Positions 1 to 7,246 of a stretch of 11,084 nt of DNA are shown here, piece by piece. The stretch comes from Thiothrix sp. (GTDB lineage: Bacteria; Pseudomonadota; Gammaproteobacteria; Thiotrichales; Thiotrichaceae), in assembly GCA_011375245.1 (NCBI GenBank), contig DRMA01000161.1, positions 1 through 11,084 of the forward strand, written 5' to 3'. The position numbers were made by a program, and so were the translations under genes. Below the pieces are notes generated by a model that saw only the letters and a list, made by a program, of their open reading frames with translations, was not told the origin of the DNA and made no database searches. Each line of letters opens with the position of its first letter. Positions within the stretch are counted from its first letter, which is position 1.

Positions 1-39
1 AATAAAAAAGGCTCCGTCATCAACGGAGCCTTTTTTATT
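1..39. terminator. Strong, probably bidirectional intrinsic terminator
   Basis: A perfect 17-bp inverted repeat (1-17 against 23-39) closes a 5-nt loop (CATCA, 18-22). The stem has a GC-rich core (GGCTCCGT/ACGGAGCC) flanked by an A-run on one side and a T-run on the other, so it has terminator form on both strands. It lies 48 bp beyond the stop codon of the minus-strand diheme cytochrome gene and most likely ends that operon. The A-run/T-run symmetry suggests it also ends a plus-strand gene left of the window. Confidence 0.92.
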
Positions 40-87
40 GATTTTTGATTAACAGACTTTTAGCCTTTACTCAAAATCTCATACCAA

Positions 88-1449
88 CTATTTACTCAAC
101 TCTACCATATACGATACAGCATTTTTCACATCACTATCACTCAAGGTTGGGTTACCACCTTTTGCTGGCATTGCAGGCATCTTACTATCACCTTTTAAAG
201 CAGTGTTATATAACGCATCCATACCTTTAGCAATCCTTGCTTTCCATGCTGCTTTATCGCCAGGCTTTGGTGCATTGGCAACCGCCAGATCATGACAACT
301 AAAACATATACTCTTATACGTTTTCTCTCCAGCAACAAGGTCAATAGCTGTCTCATTGACAGTAGGTGCGACTGATTTAGCCTCTTCTGCTGCTGGAGCT
401 GGGACTGGTGTAGTAGGCTGAGCTTTTTCTGCTGGAGCAGCTGGGACTGATGTAGCAGGTTGAGCTTTTTCTACTGTTGGAGCAGCGGAGACTGGTGTAG
501 CAGGTTGGGCTTTTTCTGCTGTTGGAGCAGTAGGTTCTACAACAGATTCTGACGCAGGCTTGCTTTCTTCTGTCGCTGGTATAGCTATTTCAGGAGCAGA
601 AGTTGTTTCTACTGGTGCTGACTGACTTTTCTCAACTTTTGGAGCCGCAGGTGCGGCAGGAACTTCTACAGCTGGCATAGCAGCAGCCTTTGGAGCGGTA
701 GGAACTTCCGTTGCTGGCATAGCAGCTGCTTTTGGGGCAGCAGGAGCTATTTCAGCGTTAGGTGCCACAGGGGATAATGGCTCTTTTACTTCCTCAGTTG
801 TCGCTACTGATTTTTCTTCTACCACTGCTGCAGGAGTAGGCGTTGTTTCACTCTTATTAGCCGTTTCCTCCTTAGCAGGAACAGAAGAAGTTGTAACCGC
901 AGGCTTTTCTACAACCTTATCTTGCTTCGTATCTACAGTAACATCAGCAGCTCTAGCTGGAGCATTTTCTTCAACAGCGACCTCAATACCAGCTTGACCC
1001 AACATATAAACAATAGCTAACTTTAATTCATTATCATTTAATGATGGGTCTGCACCATTAGGCGGCATACCATTTTTGCCTTTTTTAGCTGAAGCAACCA
1101 AACCATCAAGACCTTTCTCAGCGGTCATACGTGTTGTCCAAGCATCTTTACCAGTTGCATCCAATTTTGGCGCATTAGCAACACCAGCAGCATGACAAGC
1201 AGCACAGGTTTTTTTAACAATAGCCTCACCAGTGCGGACACCACCAGCAGCAGAACTTTCTTCTTTAATAGCTACTTCACCAACAGGTTCAAGCGCTGTT
1301 TTTGTTTCAACACTAACTTCATGTCCAGCAGCTTCAGCACCATGATGCTTAGGCTCAGCAGGGGTCATAAGATAAATAGCACCAACAATCAGCACTAATG
1401 CAATTTGTACCCAAAATATCATGGGTAATTTTTCATGAGAACCAGACAT
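88..1449 (-). CDS. Membrane-anchored diheme c-type cytochrome (two cytochrome c5-like domains)
   Basis: Predicted 453-aa electron-transfer protein, anchored in the inner membrane and facing the periplasm. Residues about 9-28 form one membrane span. The first c5-like domain carries heme motif CAACH at 82-86 with likely distal Met128 (MPPNG). Residues about 155-370 are a low-complexity Ala/Pro/Glu/Val/Lys linker with internal repeats. The second domain carries CFSCH at 382-386 and likely distal Met427 (MPAKGG). The two heme domains resemble each other (both contain VANAPK after the heme motif, and both have an N/D-P-S/T-L-N/S-D segment near the end), so they look like an internal duplication. 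The start at 1449 is chosen because GGAGG lies 8 nt upstream; an ATG at 1473 has no such site. It is the last gene of the cytochrome oxidase block, 187 bp after SURF1, and ends before a strong terminator. Its role as an electron carrier to the oxidase is inferred from context. Confidence 0.88.
   Translation of the reverse strand: MSGSHEKLPMIFWVQIALVLIVGAIYLMTPAEPKHHGAEAAGHEVSVETKTALEPVGEVAIKEESSAAGGVRTGEAIVKKTCAACHAAGVANAPKLDATGKDAWTTRMTAEKGLDGLVASAKKGKNGMPPNGADPSLNDNELKLAIVYMLGQAGIEVAVEENAPARAADVTVDTKQDKVVEKPAVTTSSVPAKEETANKSETTPTPAAVVEEKSVATTEEVKEPLSPVAPNAEIAPAAPKAAAMPATEVPTAPKAAAMPAVEVPAAPAAPKVEKSQSAPVETTSAPEIAIPATEESKPASESVVEPTAPTAEKAQPATPVSAAPTVEKAQPATSVPAAPAEKAQPTTPVPAPAAEEAKSVAPTVNETAIDLVAGEKTYKSICFSCHDLAVANAPKPGDKAAWKARIAKGMDALYNTALKGDSKMPAMPAKGGNPTLSDSDVKNAVSYMVELSK
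388..516. repeat. Tandem imperfect 42-45 bp repeat, three copies, in the cytochrome linker
   Basis: Three head-to-tail copies at 388-429, 430-471 and 472-516 (42, 42 and 45 bp), each ending in the minus-strand codons for EKAQP. In the protein they read as EKAQPATPVSAAPTV, EKAQPATSVPAAPA and EKAQPTTPVPAPAA. A partial further copy begins at 517. All unit lengths are multiples of three, so changes in copy number would lengthen or shorten the linker without breaking the frame. Confidence 0.85.
658..741. repeat. Second tandem 42-bp repeat, two copies, in the cytochrome linker
   Basis: Two adjacent 42-bp copies (658-699 and 700-741), each beginning AGGAACTTC and containing GCTGGCATAGCAGC. They encode APKAAAMPATEVPT and APKAAAMPAVEVPA. 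This array is independent of the one at 388-516 and also keeps the frame. Confidence 0.82.
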
Positions 1450-1457
1450 TAAATCAT

Positions 1458-1462
1458 CCTCC
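1458..1462 (-). promoter_or_regulatory. Shine-Dalgarno site deciding the start of the diheme cytochrome
   Basis: Minus-strand GGAGG, 8 nt before the ATG at 1449. It lies inside the longer reading frame that would begin at 1473, so it argues that translation begins at 1449 (MSGSHEKLP). Confidence 0.8.
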
Positions 1463-1475
1463 AAAATGATCATAG

Positions 1476-1500
1476 TTGTAGAGACAATACGACTCTACAA
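1476..1500. repeat. 8-bp inverted repeat upstream of the diheme cytochrome
   Basis: TTGTAGAG (1476-1483) and CTCTACAA (1493-1500) are perfect inverted copies around 9 nt. The repeat sits 13 nt upstream of the Shine-Dalgarno site of the cytochrome gene. No T-run follows on either strand, so it is not a normal terminator. It could be an mRNA hairpin or an operator. The rest of the 1450-1636 gap is A/T-rich with T-runs on the minus strand and no coding potential that I can see. Confidence 0.45.
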
Positions 1501-1636
1501 AACAAACCTATCGTTTTAAAGAATGCAAAAGCAAAAAAACAATAAAGCTTGCTATAAACAATAATTAAAAATAAAAATAAAAATTTTCGTGTAAATTCAT
1601 CACTTGTTATTTTTTATAAAAAACAACACTTATTCA

Positions 1637-2398
1637 TTACTCAATGATTCTTTTCTCGCAGCTCTTTGTTATATTCAGTTTTACATAAAGAAACAGTAAA
1701 ATAACAGCCATTAAAAACCACTGAATAGCATAAGCAATATGCTTATCTATTTTTCCATAATAAGGTTGCCATTCCCGTACAAATCCTAAAGGCTGTTCTT
1801 TATCAAGCTCTATAACAATAGGCAGCAATGAATACCCCAGTTGTTGCGACAATGTAACAACTGAAATGCTCTGTATGGTGACAGGAAATTTCATTGCCAA
1901 TTGTGATATATGTGTATTACTCAACACAATAGAACGACTGGGGTTTCTTAGCTGCCCAAAAACAACCAACTTTTTATTAGATACTTGAATATTAGGAATA
2001 TTATCGCGCGAACCGTTATAAGGTATCCAACCACGGTTAACAAGCACCGCCATTTCGCTATCACTCAAATGCAAAGGTGTAAGCACATGATATCCAGGCT
2101 TCCCATTATGAGTGCGATTATCATATAAAAACTGACGCTGGCTATCATAACGCCCTTCAACTTCAACATTATGGTAGGTTTTTGCTAACAAACTTGCAGG
2201 TACTTCCTCTTTTAAATAAACATTCAAATTCAATGCTTGTTGTTTTTGCGCTTGATGAATATCATGCTCGATTATACGCTTCTCTTCTGCTCTATCTAGC
2301 TGCCAGAATCCCAATGAAATTAACACAACAAAAACAATAAAGGTGGCAATACTTGGAATAAGTGTGGGAGAAAAATACTTGTTATTAAAATATAACAT
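1637..2398 (-). CDS. surf1: SURF1 family cytochrome oxidase assembly protein
   Basis: A 253-aa inner-membrane assembly factor that, by family knowledge, helps heme A reach subunit I. Seen in the sequence: an N-terminal membrane span (about 13-33) running into GFWQLDRA (30-37), the periplasmic motifs GYHVLTPL (102-109) and LVNRGWIP (119-126), and a C-terminal span with KHIAYAIQWFLMA (219-231) near the end. This two-span hairpin with a periplasmic domain is the normal SURF1 plan and the length is typical. The ATG has no clear Shine-Dalgarno sequence but lies 13 bp after the upstream DUF2909 stop codon, so translational coupling is likely. It is co-oriented with the oxidase subunits. Confidence 0.93.
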   Translation of the reverse strand: MLYFNNKYFSPTLIPSIATFIVFVVLISLGFWQLDRAEEKRIIEHDIHQAQKQQALNLNVYLKEEVPASLLAKTYHNVEVEGRYDSQRQFLYDNRTHNGKPGYHVLTPLHLSDSEMAVLVNRGWIPYNGSRDNIPNIQVSNKKLVVFGQLRNPSRSIVLSNTHISQLAMKFPVTIQSISVVTLSQQLGYSLLPIVIELDKEQPLGFVREWQPYYGKIDKHIAYAIQWFLMAVILLFLYVKLNITKSCEKRIIE

Positions 2399-2411
2399 TA
2401 ACGAATAATTA

Positions 2412-2612
2412 TTAAGAAACGCCAGTAGGTTTAATCCAACCCATCCAGAATGAAAACATTAATACCAAGAACATGATCAACGATAAAACAATGCGTACAG
2501 TTAATGCTTTTACCATTCTCTTTGAATCTTGGGCATCTTTCATCATATAAAATAAGGCAGAACCTAAGCTATAGAGGATAAAGATAAAAAAAGTAATAAT
2601 GACGTATTTCAT
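2412..2612 (-). CDS. DUF2909-type twin-transmembrane protein
   Basis: A 66-aa protein with two hydrophobic segments (about 3-23 and 42-60) joined by a short polar loop containing KDAQDS and KRMVKALTVR. Size, topology, the KALT-R segment and its place between CoxIII and SURF1 fit the DUF2909 family, which recurs at this spot in gammaproteobacterial cox clusters. No molecular function is established that I know of; a role in oxidase assembly or stability is inferred from conserved neighbourhood. It starts 21 bp after the ctaE stop and has no strong ribosome binding site. Confidence 0.82.
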   Translation of the reverse strand: MKYVIITFFIFILYSLGSALFYMMKDAQDSKRMVKALTVRIVLSLIMFLVLMFSFWMGWIKPTGVS

Positions 2613-2633
2613 AATAAATGGGTCAACTAAAAT

Positions 2634-3506
2634 CTAGATCCAGTAAACAAAAATAAACAAACCTAACCATACCACATCAACAAAGTGCCAATACCAAGCC
2701 ACTGCTTCAAAACCAAAATTGCGTTCTGAATTAAAATGTCCACGTAACACTCGCATCAAAATAACGGTCAACATTAATGTTCCAAGAAATACATGAAAAC
2801 CATGAAAACCTGTCAGCATAAAGAAGGTACTACCATAAATACCTGACTTTAACGTCAATCCTAATTCCATATAAGCTTCTGCATACTCCGCAGCTTGAAA
2901 ACCAAGAAAAGTAATCCCTAAGAGAATAGTTGCGATCAATCCGCCAATAAGATTATTACGATGATTATTTTTCAATCCCCAGTGTGCCCATGTAATTGTT
3001 GCGCCACTGGTTAGCAGTAATAACGTATTAATCGCTGGCACTTCCCATGCATGGATAATCCCTTTTGGAACAGAAAAGTTTTCGGGTAATGGCATATTGA
3101 TAAGTGGCCACACTGATTTAAATGCTTCAGGATAAAGTGTGGGAGTAAAGGCATTATTTCCTGCCCCACCTAACCAAGGAACAGCAAAATTCCTGACATA
3201 ATAAAGCGCACCAAAAAAGGCCGCAAAAAACATCACTTCTGAAAAAATAAACCATCCCATCCCCATACGGAAAGACTGATCAACTTGTAAGTTATAAGTA
3301 CCTGCCTCACTTTCGTTGACCACTTGCCCCATCCAACCAAAAACCATAAATATGATTATGGCAAAGCCAAGTACCATCATACCAGTGCCCATTCCACTAC
3401 CGTGCAATGAACTTGCAAAACCACCCAGTAAAGCAGCCATACCAACCGATCCTAAGATTGGCCAGTAGCTACCAGTAGGCACATAATATTGTTCTTGTGA
3501 CTGCAT
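2634..3506 (-). CDS. ctaE: Cytochrome c oxidase subunit III
   Basis: A 290-aa, seven-span core subunit that stabilises the oxidase and is linked in the family to proton uptake into the D pathway. Visible hallmarks are YVPTGSYWPILGS near the N terminus, the conserved membrane glutamate in FSEVMFF (Glu90), HAWEVPAINTLLLLTSGAT (152-170), GFHGFHV (233-239) and the closing EAVAWYWHFVDVVWLGLF segment. The length fits proteobacterial CoxIII. A strong GGAGGAG site lies just upstream of the ATG, unlike the weakly primed genes on either side of it. A 142-bp gap separates it from ctaG, the largest break between ctaC and SURF1. Confidence 0.97.
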   Translation of the reverse strand: MQSQEQYYVPTGSYWPILGSVGMAALLGGFASSLHGSGMGTGMMVLGFAIIIFMVFGWMGQVVNESEAGTYNLQVDQSFRMGMGWFIFSEVMFFAAFFGALYYVRNFAVPWLGGAGNNAFTPTLYPEAFKSVWPLINMPLPENFSVPKGIIHAWEVPAINTLLLLTSGATITWAHWGLKNNHRNNLIGGLIATILLGITFLGFQAAEYAEAYMELGLTLKSGIYGSTFFMLTGFHGFHVFLGTLMLTVILMRVLRGHFNSERNFGFEAVAWYWHFVDVVWLGLFIFVYWI

Positions 3507-3531
3507 TTATCTCCTCCTAAATTTCATTGAG

Positions 3532-3576
3532 TTATAAAGGGCAAAGTAAAGTTAAGACAACATTTTACCTTTATAA
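3532..3576. repeat. Inverted repeat in the ctaG-ctaE gap
   Basis: TTATAAAGG (3532-3540) and CCTTTATAA (3568-3576) are perfect 9-bp inverted copies 27 nt apart, with a possible further pairing of GTAAA (3546-3550) to TTTAC (3564-3568). The element is in the leader just ahead of ctaE. It is AT-rich and has no T-run, so a processing site, mRNA hairpin or operator is possible. I cannot choose between them. Confidence 0.35.
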
Positions 3577-3648
3577 TCACCCTAAGTTTTTGAGTACACA
3601 TTAAAATGAATACGCATTAAAAAAGGTAACACTCAATACTAAAAAACA

Positions 3649-4194
3649 TTATGTTTTAGATTTATCTATCTTAAAAAAATTATACGATAAAGTAATGTTA
3701 TGAATAGATTTATCTAAATCTGGTTCAACAACAAACCTAACTGCCATTACAACAGGTTGCTTAGGTTGAAAAACCTGCTTACTAAAACAAAAGCATTCTA
3801 ATTTTTTAAAATGCAAAGCTGCCAAACTAGGTGCAATACTTGGCACAGCTTGTCCAATAACAACCTTGTTTGATCTATTTTCTGCCATATATTCAATGGT
3901 GTACATTTTTCCAGGTATAACATCCATTTTTTTTGTCTTAGGATAAAAGTTAATTGGAAAACCTGTTGAAATGGCAGCAGTGAAATCAATCATCACATGA
4001 CGATTTTCATCCACTGCATAATTAACAACTTTACTATAATCAACTTGACTATTACCTAACTGCCCATTCAACCCCGTTACATCACACAAAACGTCATAGA
4101 GGGGAATCAGGGCAAAAGCAAAGCCAAACATGCCAATGGGAACCATTAGTAATTTTAACCAAAAATACTTACCAACTGTTCGTTTTTCATCCAT
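3649..4194 (-). CDS. ctaG: Cytochrome c oxidase assembly protein CtaG/Cox11 (copper chaperone for CuB)
   Basis: A 181-aa protein that delivers copper to the CuB site of subunit I on the periplasmic side of the membrane. It has an N-terminal anchor (about 12-33), the conserved cysteine in PLYDVLCDVTG (Cys37), the VIPGKMYTIEYMAEN strand region (92-106), QAVPSIAPS (115-123) and the copper-binding CFCF motif (Cys134 and Cys136). All three cysteines expected for the family are present. Its ATG follows the stop of the small upstream gene with a single base between and has no Shine-Dalgarno sequence, which strongly suggests translational coupling. Confidence 0.96.
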   Translation of the reverse strand: MDEKRTVGKYFWLKLLMVPIGMFGFAFALIPLYDVLCDVTGLNGQLGNSQVDYSKVVNYAVDENRHVMIDFTAAISTGFPINFYPKTKKMDVIPGKMYTIEYMAENRSNKVVIGQAVPSIAPSLAALHFKKLECFCFSKQVFQPKQPVVMAVRFVVEPDLDKSIHNITLSYNFFKIDKSKT

Positions 4195-4195
4195 T

Positions 4196-4309
4196 TTATA
4201 TATTCGTCAAGATGGTAAAGGCATAAATCGAAGCAGCTATCACAGCAACAACAAGTGCTGTCACAATGGTAGATTTATTCGCTTGTTGCTGTTGCTTATT
4301 AGAAGCCAT
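4196..4309 (-). CDS. 37-aa single-span membrane protein between ctaD and ctaG
   Basis: An ATG at 4309 opens a 37-codon frame: a polar, glutamine-rich head (MASNKQQQQANK), one hydrophobic segment (about 14-34) and a short tail (LTNI), ending in TAA at 4196-4198. It begins 2 nt after the ctaD stop codon and ends 1 nt before the ctaG ATG, so it fills the space exactly in an operon where spacing is tight. Tiny one-span proteins at this place are known in other proteobacterial cox operons under names such as cytochrome oxidase small assembly protein. I infer membership from position and topology, not from sequence identity. It may help CtaG or subunit I assembly. Confidence 0.75.
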   Translation of the reverse strand: MASNKQQQQANKSTIVTALVVAVIAASIYAFTILTNI

Positions 4310-4311
4310 AA

Positions 4312-5970
4312 TTAATGCGAACCTGTATGGCTAGACTCAGCAAGAATAAGTTCTCTTGTAGGGGCTTCATCAAAGGTATGTAAAGGCGCAGGTGTTGCAA
4401 CAGTCCATTCTAGACCTTTTGCCGATTCCCATACACGTGCTTCCTTAACAGGCTTACCATTACGAATAGTATCCACAATAATATATGTTAATAAGAAGAA
4501 TGAAGCACCAAAAGCAAAACCACCAATACTTGAAATCATATTGAAATCAGAGAACTGAAGTGCATAATCAGGGATTCGACGAGGCATTCCTGCCAAGCCA
4601 AGAAAATGCTGCGGAAAGAATAAAACATTAACTGAGATTACAGCCCACCAAAAATGAATTGTTGCCAGCTTCTCATTGAACATACGTCCGCACCATTTAG
4701 GCAACCAATAAAATACCGCAGCAATAATAGAGAACAGCGCTCCTGTCACTAACACATAATGGAAGTGAGCCACTACAAAATAAGTATCATGATACTGGAT
4801 ATCAGCAGGCGCTATGCCCAGCATAAGACCTGAAAAACCACCGATAGTAAATAACATAACAAAGGCAATTGCCCACATCATAGGCACTTCAAACGTCATT
4901 GAACCACGCCACATAGTCGTTACCCAGTTAAAGACCTTTACTCCAGTAGGCACTGAAATCATAATCGTTGCATACATAAAGTACATCTGCCCCGCAATCG
5001 GCATTCCTGTAAGGAACATATGATGCGCCCATACAACAAAAGAAAGTAACGCAATAGAAGCGGTCGCATAAACCATTGAGCTATAACCAAATAATGGTTT
5101 ACGCGCGAAAGTTGGAATAATCTGCGATACCACACCAAAAGCAGGAAGAATCATGATATAGACTTCAGGATGCCCAAAGAACCAGAAAATATGCTGGAAC
5201 AAAACAGGATCACCACCACCTGCTGCATCAAAGAAACTGGTACCAAAATTACGATCCATGAGCATCATGGTCACTGCACCTGCGAGTACAGGCATTGCTG
5301 CAATCAGTAAGAAAGCGGTAATTAACCATGTCCAAACAAATAAAGGCATATCCATTAAACGCATACCTGGCGCACGCATATTAAGGATAGTAGCAATAAT
5401 ATTAATCGCCCCCATGATGGAAGAGAAACCTAACATGTGAATCGCAAAAATAAAGAAATCCGTACTGTCTGGTGCAAAAGTCGTAGAAAGTGGCGCATAG
5501 AATGTCCAACCAAATGCAGGGCCGCCACCTTGCATAAACAGTGTGCTAAGTAACATCGCACCTGCAAAGGGTAAAATCCAAAAACTCCAGTTATTCATTC
5601 GAGGCAAAGCCATATCAGGCGCGCCTACCATCAATGGAATCTGCCAATTAGCCAAGCCAACAAAGGCAGGCATGATCGCACCAAAGACCATAATAAGACC
5701 ATGTAGCGTGGTCATTTGATTAAAAAATTGAGGCTCAACCAGTTGTAACCCAGGCTGAAAAAGCTCAGCACGAATCACCATCGCCATCGCACCACCAACT
5801 AGAAGCATTATAAAAGCAAACCATAAATAAAGTGTACCAATATCCTTATGATTTGTTGTCTTTACCCAACGCATTAATCCTTTTTCAGGGCCATGATGGT
5901 GATCATCATGACCTGCATGATCATCATGTTTATCAATTTCGGTTTGTATATCCGACGTTGTTGTTGCCAT
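4312..5970 (-). CDS. ctaD: Cytochrome c oxidase subunit I (A1-type heme-copper oxidase)
   Basis: A 552-aa catalytic subunit that reduces oxygen to water and pumps protons. All key residues are visible. The heme a ligands are His90 (TTLHG) and His404, and the heme a3 ligand is His402 (VAHFHYV). The CuB ligands are His267, His316 and His317. Tyr271 is the cross-linking tyrosine. Glu269 in GHPEVY, Asp119 (GAPDMALPRMNN) and Lys345 (VPTGVK) are D- and K-pathway residues that place it in type A1. The length is normal. The N terminus (15-26) is unusually His/Asp-rich. GAGGAGG lies 6 nt upstream of the ATG. It follows ctaC by 12 bp in the same operon. Confidence 0.98.
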   Translation of the reverse strand: MATTTSDIQTEIDKHDDHAGHDDHHHGPEKGLMRWVKTTNHKDIGTLYLWFAFIMLLVGGAMAMVIRAELFQPGLQLVEPQFFNQMTTLHGLIMVFGAIMPAFVGLANWQIPLMVGAPDMALPRMNNWSFWILPFAGAMLLSTLFMQGGGPAFGWTFYAPLSTTFAPDSTDFFIFAIHMLGFSSIMGAINIIATILNMRAPGMRLMDMPLFVWTWLITAFLLIAAMPVLAGAVTMMLMDRNFGTSFFDAAGGGDPVLFQHIFWFFGHPEVYIMILPAFGVVSQIIPTFARKPLFGYSSMVYATASIALLSFVVWAHHMFLTGMPIAGQMYFMYATIMISVPTGVKVFNWVTTMWRGSMTFEVPMMWAIAFVMLFTIGGFSGLMLGIAPADIQYHDTYFVVAHFHYVLVTGALFSIIAAVFYWLPKWCGRMFNEKLATIHFWWAVISVNVLFFPQHFLGLAGMPRRIPDYALQFSDFNMISSIGGFAFGASFFLLTYIIVDTIRNGKPVKEARVWESAKGLEWTVATPAPLHTFDEAPTRELILAESSHTGSH

Positions 5971-5982
5971 TTCCAGCCTCCT

Positions 5983-7143
5983 CTATCTTGCCGCTTTAAT
6001 TGTGGCAGGTTGAACTAAGTCACCCGTATTATTGCCAAACGCATTTCTTTCATAGGTAATAACAGCGGCCATTGCTGCATCATCCAATTGTCCTTTAAAT
6101 GCTTGCATTGCCGTACCTGCTCTACCATCCATAACCGTCTTAATATGTTCTTTTACATCGCCTGTTACTACTTTGCTACCTGCCATTGCAGGGAACGCAC
6201 CAGGAACACCTTGACCCGTTACACCATGACAAGCTGCACAAGAAGTACTATAAACCTCTTGTCCTTTCACCATTAACTCATCTTTAGTCCACTCTCTATC
6301 TCCAGCCGCTGCTGCTGCTGCTGCAATAGCTTTCTGTTCTTTGATCCAAACGTCATAGTCTTCTTGTGTTTTTGCTTCGACAACAATAGGCATGAAACCA
6401 TGATCTTTACCACAAAGCTCGGCACATTGACCACGATAAATACCAGGTTTGGTAATGGTTGCCCATGAATCATTAATAAAACCAGGATTGGCATCTTGCT
6501 TTACACCCAAATCTCTCACCCACCATGAATGAATAACATCGTTAGAAGTCATTAAAAAACGTATACGCTTATTAATAGGCAAGACTAAACGTTTATCAAC
6601 ATTTAATAGGTAATGATCAATTGATCCACGCTTCTCTGCATCACGAGTCGCCTCACGAGCTCCCTTTGCTAAGTTACTAAAAAAACTAATTTTTTCATCA
6701 AGGTATTCATATTGCCATTTCCATTGATACCCTGTGATTTTCACAGTCATCTCCGCTTCATCAGTGTTCTCTAAGTCAATCAACACTCTTGTTGCAGGTA
6801 CTGCAATCATAATCAAGATAGCAAGCGGCACAAGTGTCCATACTAGCTCAATAGCTGTACTTTCATGAAAATTAGCAGCAACAGCCCCTTTTGACTTGCG
6901 ATGAAAGATCATCGAGTAAATCATTACACTAAAGACCACAACACCAATGGCAACACAGACCCAAAAAATAGTCATATGTAAACCATATATTTTATTACTG
7001 ATAGGCGTTACGCCTTCTGGTAAGTTAACGCCAAAGTCAGCATGCGCCATCGAGGGCAAACACACTATCAAAATAAGCATTAACAAAAAAGGCGCTAACT
7101 TATAGCGCAACGGTGAATGTATTGAATAACCAGTACTCAACAT
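5983..7143 (-). CDS. ctaC: Cytochrome c oxidase subunit II with fused C-terminal cytochrome c domain
   Basis: A 386-aa periplasm-facing subunit that takes electrons through CuA and passes them to heme a. A signal peptide probably ends at AHA35. Two membrane spans follow (about 53-80 and 95-121), then the aromatic YQWKWQYEY. The CuA ligands are His205 (IHSWW), Cys240, Glu242, Cys244, His248 and Met251 (CAELCGKDHGFM). After an Ala-rich linker (about 273-280) comes a class I cytochrome c domain with CAACH (302-306) and likely distal Met346. The fusion makes this a caa3-like oxidase. The start at 7143 is chosen because GAGGAGG sits 4 nt upstream; an extended frame to 7200 would need a TTG start and would spoil the signal peptide. 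It is the first gene of the minus-strand block. Confidence 0.97.
   Translation of the reverse strand: MLSTGYSIHSPLRYKLAPFLLMLILIVCLPSMAHADFGVNLPEGVTPISNKIYGLHMTIFWVCVAIGVVVFSVMIYSMIFHRKSKGAVAANFHESTAIELVWTLVPLAILIMIAVPATRVLIDLENTDEAEMTVKITGYQWKWQYEYLDEKISFFSNLAKGAREATRDAEKRGSIDHYLLNVDKRLVLPINKRIRFLMTSNDVIHSWWVRDLGVKQDANPGFINDSWATITKPGIYRGQCAELCGKDHGFMPIVVEAKTQEDYDVWIKEQKAIAAAAAAAGDREWTKDELMVKGQEVYSTSCAACHGVTGQGVPGAFPAMAGSKVVTGDVKEHIKTVMDGRAGTAMQAFKGQLDDAAMAAVITYERNAFGNNTGDLVQPATIKAAR
6308..6322. repeat. (GCT)5 trinucleotide repeat in the CuA-cytochrome c linker of CtaC
   Basis: Five GCT units in a row on the plus strand, read as alanine codons AGC/GCA-type runs on the coding strand, give the poly-Ala stretch after QKAI. 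It lies between the CuA domain and the fused heme domain, so slippage would change linker length by whole residues. Confidence 0.6.
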
Positions 7144-7147
7144 ACTG

Positions 7148-7154
7148 CCTCCTC
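7148..7154 (-). promoter_or_regulatory. Shine-Dalgarno site deciding the ctaC start
   Basis: Minus-strand GAGGAGG ends 4 nt before the ATG at 7143. It fixes the start at MLSTGYS, which gives a normal signal peptide. Confidence 0.8.
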
Positions 7155-7230
7155 TGATATTGAGATCATTGTGGTATTTAACGTTTAAGCATTGCCACAA
7201 GTGTTCGACTCCAAGCTGGATTCATTCACA

Positions 7231-7246
7231 TTTGTCATCTAACACA
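7231..7246 (-). promoter_or_regulatory. Candidate operator upstream of ctaC
   Basis: Read toward ctaC the site is TGTGTTA-GA-TGACAAA, an imperfect dyad 87 bp before the start codon. It matches the perfect dyad at 8080-8095 upstream of ctaA at 14 of 16 positions. The regulator is unknown. Confidence 0.4.

Noticed and set aside
45..230. Plus-strand 61-codon frame overlapping the end of the diheme cytochrome
   Set aside because: It starts just past a terminator, has no recognisable ribosome binding site, and lies antisense to a well-supported gene with no family features.
1450..1473. Earlier ATG (1473) for the diheme cytochrome
   Set aside because: It has no ribosome binding site, and the strong GGAGG at 1458-1462 lies inside this extension and serves the ATG at 1449.
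7144..7200. N-terminal extension of ctaC to 7200
   Set aside because: It would start at TTG, has no ribosome binding site, and puts a polar segment ahead of a normal signal peptide. GAGGAGG directly before 7143 favours the shorter form.
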